This document shows, piece after piece, positions 61,381 through 64,000 of a DNA stretch of 64,000 nucleotides. The stretch spans positions 186,001 to 250,000 of the forward strand of contig NZ_QJKC01000004.1 in NCBI RefSeq assembly GCF_003202035.1. The letters are read 5' to 3'. Origin of the DNA: Aquitalea magnusonii (lineage in GTDB: Bacteria; Pseudomonadota; Gammaproteobacteria; Burkholderiales; Chromobacteriaceae). The position numbers were made by a program, and so were the translations under genes. Each line of letters starts with the position of its first letter. Position 1 is the stretch's first letter. The notes beneath the pieces are model-generated. The model had not been told where the DNA came from, made no database searches, and saw only the letters and a program-made list of their open reading frames with translations.

Positions 61381-61411
61381 AAAAAAATACCCCCAAGGGG
61401 GATTGGGGGTA
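61381..61411 (-). terminator. Intrinsic terminator of prlC
   Basis: On the minus strand TACCCCCAA pairs with TTGGGGGTA (61403-61411 and 61388-61396) over six bases, followed by seven T (61381-61387). It lies about 150 bases after the prlC stop. Confidence 0.88.
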
Positions 61412-61559
61412 GGGGAAAAGACACAATATCGATGTCCGTTGAGGGGCAGAGATAAGCGTCTGGCTCGCTTGCTGCTCTTGGAGATAACCCGTTGAGCAAA
61501 GATTAGAGCCAGAGCAAATCAGGGGAGTTCCCTCCCCTCCTGTAAATATTTGTTGTGAC

Positions 61560-63596
61560 TCAGGCCGCCTGTTCCACCATGCCGGAGTGACGCAACAGTG
61601 CGTCGATCTGCGGGTCGCGGCCGCGGAAGGCACGGAAGGATTCCAGCGCCGAACGGCTGCCACCAACGGCCAGCACCTCATCCCAGAAGCGTTTGCCGGT
61701 GGCGGCATTGGCACCGCCAGCCTCTTCGAAAGCGGCATAGGCATCGGCCGACAGCACTTCCGCCCATTTGTAGCTGTAATAGCCCGCCGCATAACCACCA
61801 GCAAAAATGTGGCTGAAGCTGTTGGGGAAGCGGTTGTAGGACGGCGGGAAGTTAACCGCCACTTCCTGGCGCACCTCGTCCAGCAAGGCCAGCCAATCGC
61901 CGGTGCTGGCATCAAAATCGGTATACAGCAGCATGTCGAATAGCGAAAACTCCAGCTGGCGCACCGTCATCATGCCGCTCTGGAAGTTCTTGGCGGCCAG
62001 CATCTTGTCAAACAAGTCACGCGGCAGGGTTGCGCCGGTTTCGGCATGGGCGGTCATGCCTTGCAGCACATCCCACTCCCAGCAGAAGTTTTCCATGAAC
62101 TGGCTGGGCAGCTCTACCGCATCCCATTCCACGCCATTGATGCCGGACACGCCCAGCTCATCCACCTGGGTCAGCATGTGGTGCAGGCCGTGGCCGAATT
62201 CGTGGAACAGGGTGATGACTTCATCGTGGGTGAACAGCGCCGGCTTGTCGCCCACCGGACGGGTGAAATTGCAGGTGAGATAAGCCACCGGGGTTTGCAT
62301 GGTGTCGCCCTTCTTGCGACGGCCACGGGCGTCATCCATCCAGGCACCGGGGCGCTTGCCCTCGCGCGAGTACAGATCAAAGTAGAAGCTACCCACCAGC
62401 TGGTCATCCTTGAGGATGTCGTAGAAACGGACATCGTCATGCCATACCGGCGCGCTGCTCTCGCGCACCTGCACCCCATACAGGGTGTTGACCACGCCGA
62501 ACAGGCCGGGCAGCACCTTGCTCTCCGGGAAGTACTGCTTCACTTCCTGTTCGGAGAAGGCATAGCGCGCCACGCGCAGTTTTTCTGCGGCATAGGCAAT
62601 GTCCCAGGCTTGCAGGTCGGAGAGGCCCAGCTCCTTGCTGGCAAAGGCTTCCAGCTCGGCACGGTCTTTTGCTGCAAACGGTTTGGCACGGGCGGCCAGG
62701 TCGCGCAGGAAGGCAATGACTTGCGCCGGGCTTTCCGCCATCTTGGTAAACAAGGACAGCTCGGCATAATTGGCAAAGCCCAGCAGCTGGGCCTCTTCGC
62801 GCGTCAGTTGCAGCTTTTCGCGGATGATTTCGGTGTTGTCGTGCTCGGGCAGGCCGAACTCCGACGCACGTTTCACATAGGCGTCGTACAGCTTCTGGCG
62901 CAGTGCGCGGTTATGGGCGTACTGCATCACCGGGAAGTAAAACGGGAACTGCAGCGTGATCTTGTAACCGGTTTTTTCATCGGCCTGGGCAGCCGCGGCA
63001 AACAGGGCCAGCGCGTCTTCCGGTACGCCGTCCAGCTCGCTGGCGTCTTCCAGATACAGGCTGAAGGCGTCGGTGGCATCCATCACGTTCTGTTCGAAGC
63101 GGGCGGACAACTCGGCCAGACGGCTCTGGATGGCGGCATAGCGCTGGCGCTGCGCCTCGGGCAATTCGGCACCGGACAGGCGGAAATCGCGCAGATCGTT
63201 CTGGATGATCTTCTGGCGGGCGGCATTGTAGCCGGCATAGGCCGGGCTGGCCTCGATGGCCTTGAACTGGCCGAGCAAGGCCAGGTTTTGGCCCAGCTCG
63301 GTCCAGAATTCGGAAATGGGCGCGATGTTGGCGTTGTAGGCATCGCGCAGTTCCGGGGTATTCACCACCGCATTCAGATGCCCCACCACGCCCCAGGCAC
63401 GCGACAGGCGCTCGGTGGCATCAGTCAGCGGATCAACAAAGTTCTCCCAGCTTGGGCTATCCACATGCGCGGTCAGTTGCGCCACGGTGTGACGGGCCTC
63501 GCTCAGCAATTGCGCGATGGCCGGGCTGATGTGTTCGGGACGAATCTCGGCAAAGCGTGGCAGACCGGTAAAGTCGAGGAGCGGGTTCTGGCTCAT
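61560..63596 (-). CDS. prlC: Oligopeptidase A (M3 metallopeptidase)
   Basis: Oligopeptidase A is a cytoplasmic zinc endopeptidase that degrades short peptides, including cleaved signal peptides. The 678-residue product (E. coli 680) has the zinc motif HEFGH at 465-469 in the FHEFGHGLHHMLT block, with the further ligand in SGINGVEWDAVELPSQFMEN. AGGAAG lies upstream of the ATG at 63596. It diverges from the carbonic-anhydrase gene and ends in a strong terminator. Confidence 0.94.
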   Translation of the reverse strand: MSQNPLLDFTGLPRFAEIRPEHISPAIAQLLSEARHTVAQLTAHVDSPSWENFVDPLTDATERLSRAWGVVGHLNAVVNTPELRDAYNANIAPISEFWTELGQNLALLGQFKAIEASPAYAGYNAARQKIIQNDLRDFRLSGAELPEAQRQRYAAIQSRLAELSARFEQNVMDATDAFSLYLEDASELDGVPEDALALFAAAAQADEKTGYKITLQFPFYFPVMQYAHNRALRQKLYDAYVKRASEFGLPEHDNTEIIREKLQLTREEAQLLGFANYAELSLFTKMAESPAQVIAFLRDLAARAKPFAAKDRAELEAFASKELGLSDLQAWDIAYAAEKLRVARYAFSEQEVKQYFPESKVLPGLFGVVNTLYGVQVRESSAPVWHDDVRFYDILKDDQLVGSFYFDLYSREGKRPGAWMDDARGRRKKGDTMQTPVAYLTCNFTRPVGDKPALFTHDEVITLFHEFGHGLHHMLTQVDELGVSGINGVEWDAVELPSQFMENFCWEWDVLQGMTAHAETGATLPRDLFDKMLAAKNFQSGMMTVRQLEFSLFDMLLYTDFDASTGDWLALLDEVRQEVAVNFPPSYNRFPNSFSHIFAGGYAAGYYSYKWAEVLSADAYAAFEEAGGANAATGKRFWDEVLAVGGSRSALESFRAFRGRDPQIDALLRHSGMVEQAA

Positions 63597-63734
63597 TGTT
63601 CACTTCCTGTGGGCAATTGGCAGTGGCTGGCACAGCACTGCGCCGGTATCGAAATCAGGCGGCCAGCCGGCGAACCGGCGGCGACCATTGCTATATGATA
63701 GGGAATCCTGAACCTGTTAGATGAGGACGTTCTG

Positions 63735-64000
63735 ATGAATCGCAATATCCGCCCCTATGATGGCACGACCCCGCAGATTGCCGACTCCTGCTATATCGAC
63801 CCTGCCGCTGTGGTGATTGGCGACGTGACGCTGGCAGATGATGCCTCGGTGTGGCCGTTTGCCGTCATCCGTGGCGACGTCAACGCCATTCATATTGGCG
63901 AGGGCAGCAATATCCAGGACTTTGCCATGCTGCACGTCACCCACAAGCGCGACAGCGACCCGGTGGGCGCGCCATTGCATATTGGCAAGCACGTCACCAT
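63735..64000 (+). CDS. Gamma-class carbonic anhydrase-like hexapeptide protein, N-terminal part
   Basis: The first 88 codons are present; the gene continues beyond the window. The product shows the left-handed beta-helix repeats (SVWPFAVIRGDVNAIHIGEGSNIQD) and the metal-site start (DFAMLHVTHK) of the YrdA/gamma-carbonic-anhydrase family. GAGGA precedes the ATG. Members may hydrate CO2 or serve other roles. Confidence 0.9.
   Translation, partial: MNRNIRPYDGTTPQIADSCYIDPAAVVIGDVTLADDASVWPFAVIRGDVNAIHIGEGSNIQDFAMLHVTHKRDSDPVGAPLHIGKHVT

Larger units (their letters stand above)
60734..61559. other. Region between eptA and prlC with a small plus-strand unit
   Basis: Over 800 bases without a large gene. 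It holds a candidate plus-strand promoter, small frame and terminator (61001-61356), and the minus-strand terminator of prlC (61381-61411). The rest, 60734-61000, probably carries the eptA promoter. Confidence 0.5.

Noticed and set aside
1-64000. CRISPR arrays, insertion sequences, prophage and rRNA
   Set aside because: No regularly spaced repeats apart from the protein-coding array at 56329-57126, no transposase, integrase or phage structural genes, and no rRNA sequence were seen.

Overview
The window looks like a GC-rich chromosomal segment of a betaproteobacterium in the Neisseriales, most likely a Chromobacteriaceae member (Chromobacterium, Aquitalea or Vogesella type). The main pointer is an intact LuxR-type receptor at 32384-33175 that closely resembles Chromobacterium CviR. 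RegB/RegA-like and QseBC-like two-component systems, a RecBCD locus and an EptA-type lipid A enzyme fit this. I see no rRNA, insertion sequence, prophage or CRISPR array. The placement is an inference from remembered family sequences, not from a search.

Layout. 1-7.5 kb: end of mutM, plsC, apaH, rep, a membrane-anchored dihaem cytochrome c, tRNA-Arg(CCG), a degenerate J-domain membrane protein, and two bacterioferritin subunits with complementary active sites. 7.7-13 kb: a 1212-residue BvgS/EvgS-type hybrid kinase, a small unknown protein and a DUF4743-Nudix hydrolase. 13-24 kb: recC-recB, then a two-domain PPK2 kinase and a periplasmic binding protein placed before recD, all on the minus strand with overlapping genes. 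24-30 kb: SirB-like protein, a four-gene envelope operon (COG3014 lipoprotein, YcfL, LpoB, LpoB-like protein) behind a near-consensus promoter, then ubiUVT for oxygen-independent ubiquinone synthesis. 30-39 kb: a LysR regulator, the CviR-like receptor with no synthase gene beside it, and a plus-strand run of aldehyde dehydrogenase, small membrane protein, sodium/solute symporter, GST, cupin and FAD-linked oxidase.

39-50 kb: TPR glycosyltransferase, amino-acid-type chemoreceptor, a repeat-bearing intergenic region, acyl-CoA ligase, RegBA-like redox system, a small membrane protein, and the PepSY-cytochrome b561-QseB-QseC operon. 51-64 kb: divergent LpxH-like phosphoesterase and GT4 glycosyltransferase, a promoter/operator with no recognisable gene, an isocitrate/isopropylmalate-type dehydrogenase, fpr, a secreted Lys/Ala/His repeat protein, rquA, xth, eptA, a small-protein unit, prlC and the start of a gamma-class carbonic anhydrase.

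How the parts fit. Several genes point to life across oxygen gradients: UbiUVT makes ubiquinone without oxygen, RquA converts ubiquinone to rhodoquinone, and the RegB-like kinase keeps both the quinone motif and the redox cysteine. A second theme is envelope sensing and modification: EptA, LpxH-like enzyme, GT4, LpoB operon and the QseBC system with a PmrA-like box. The least explained items are the secreted repeat protein, the genes inserted in the recBCD locus, and the promoter/operator at 53.3 kb that leads to no gene.
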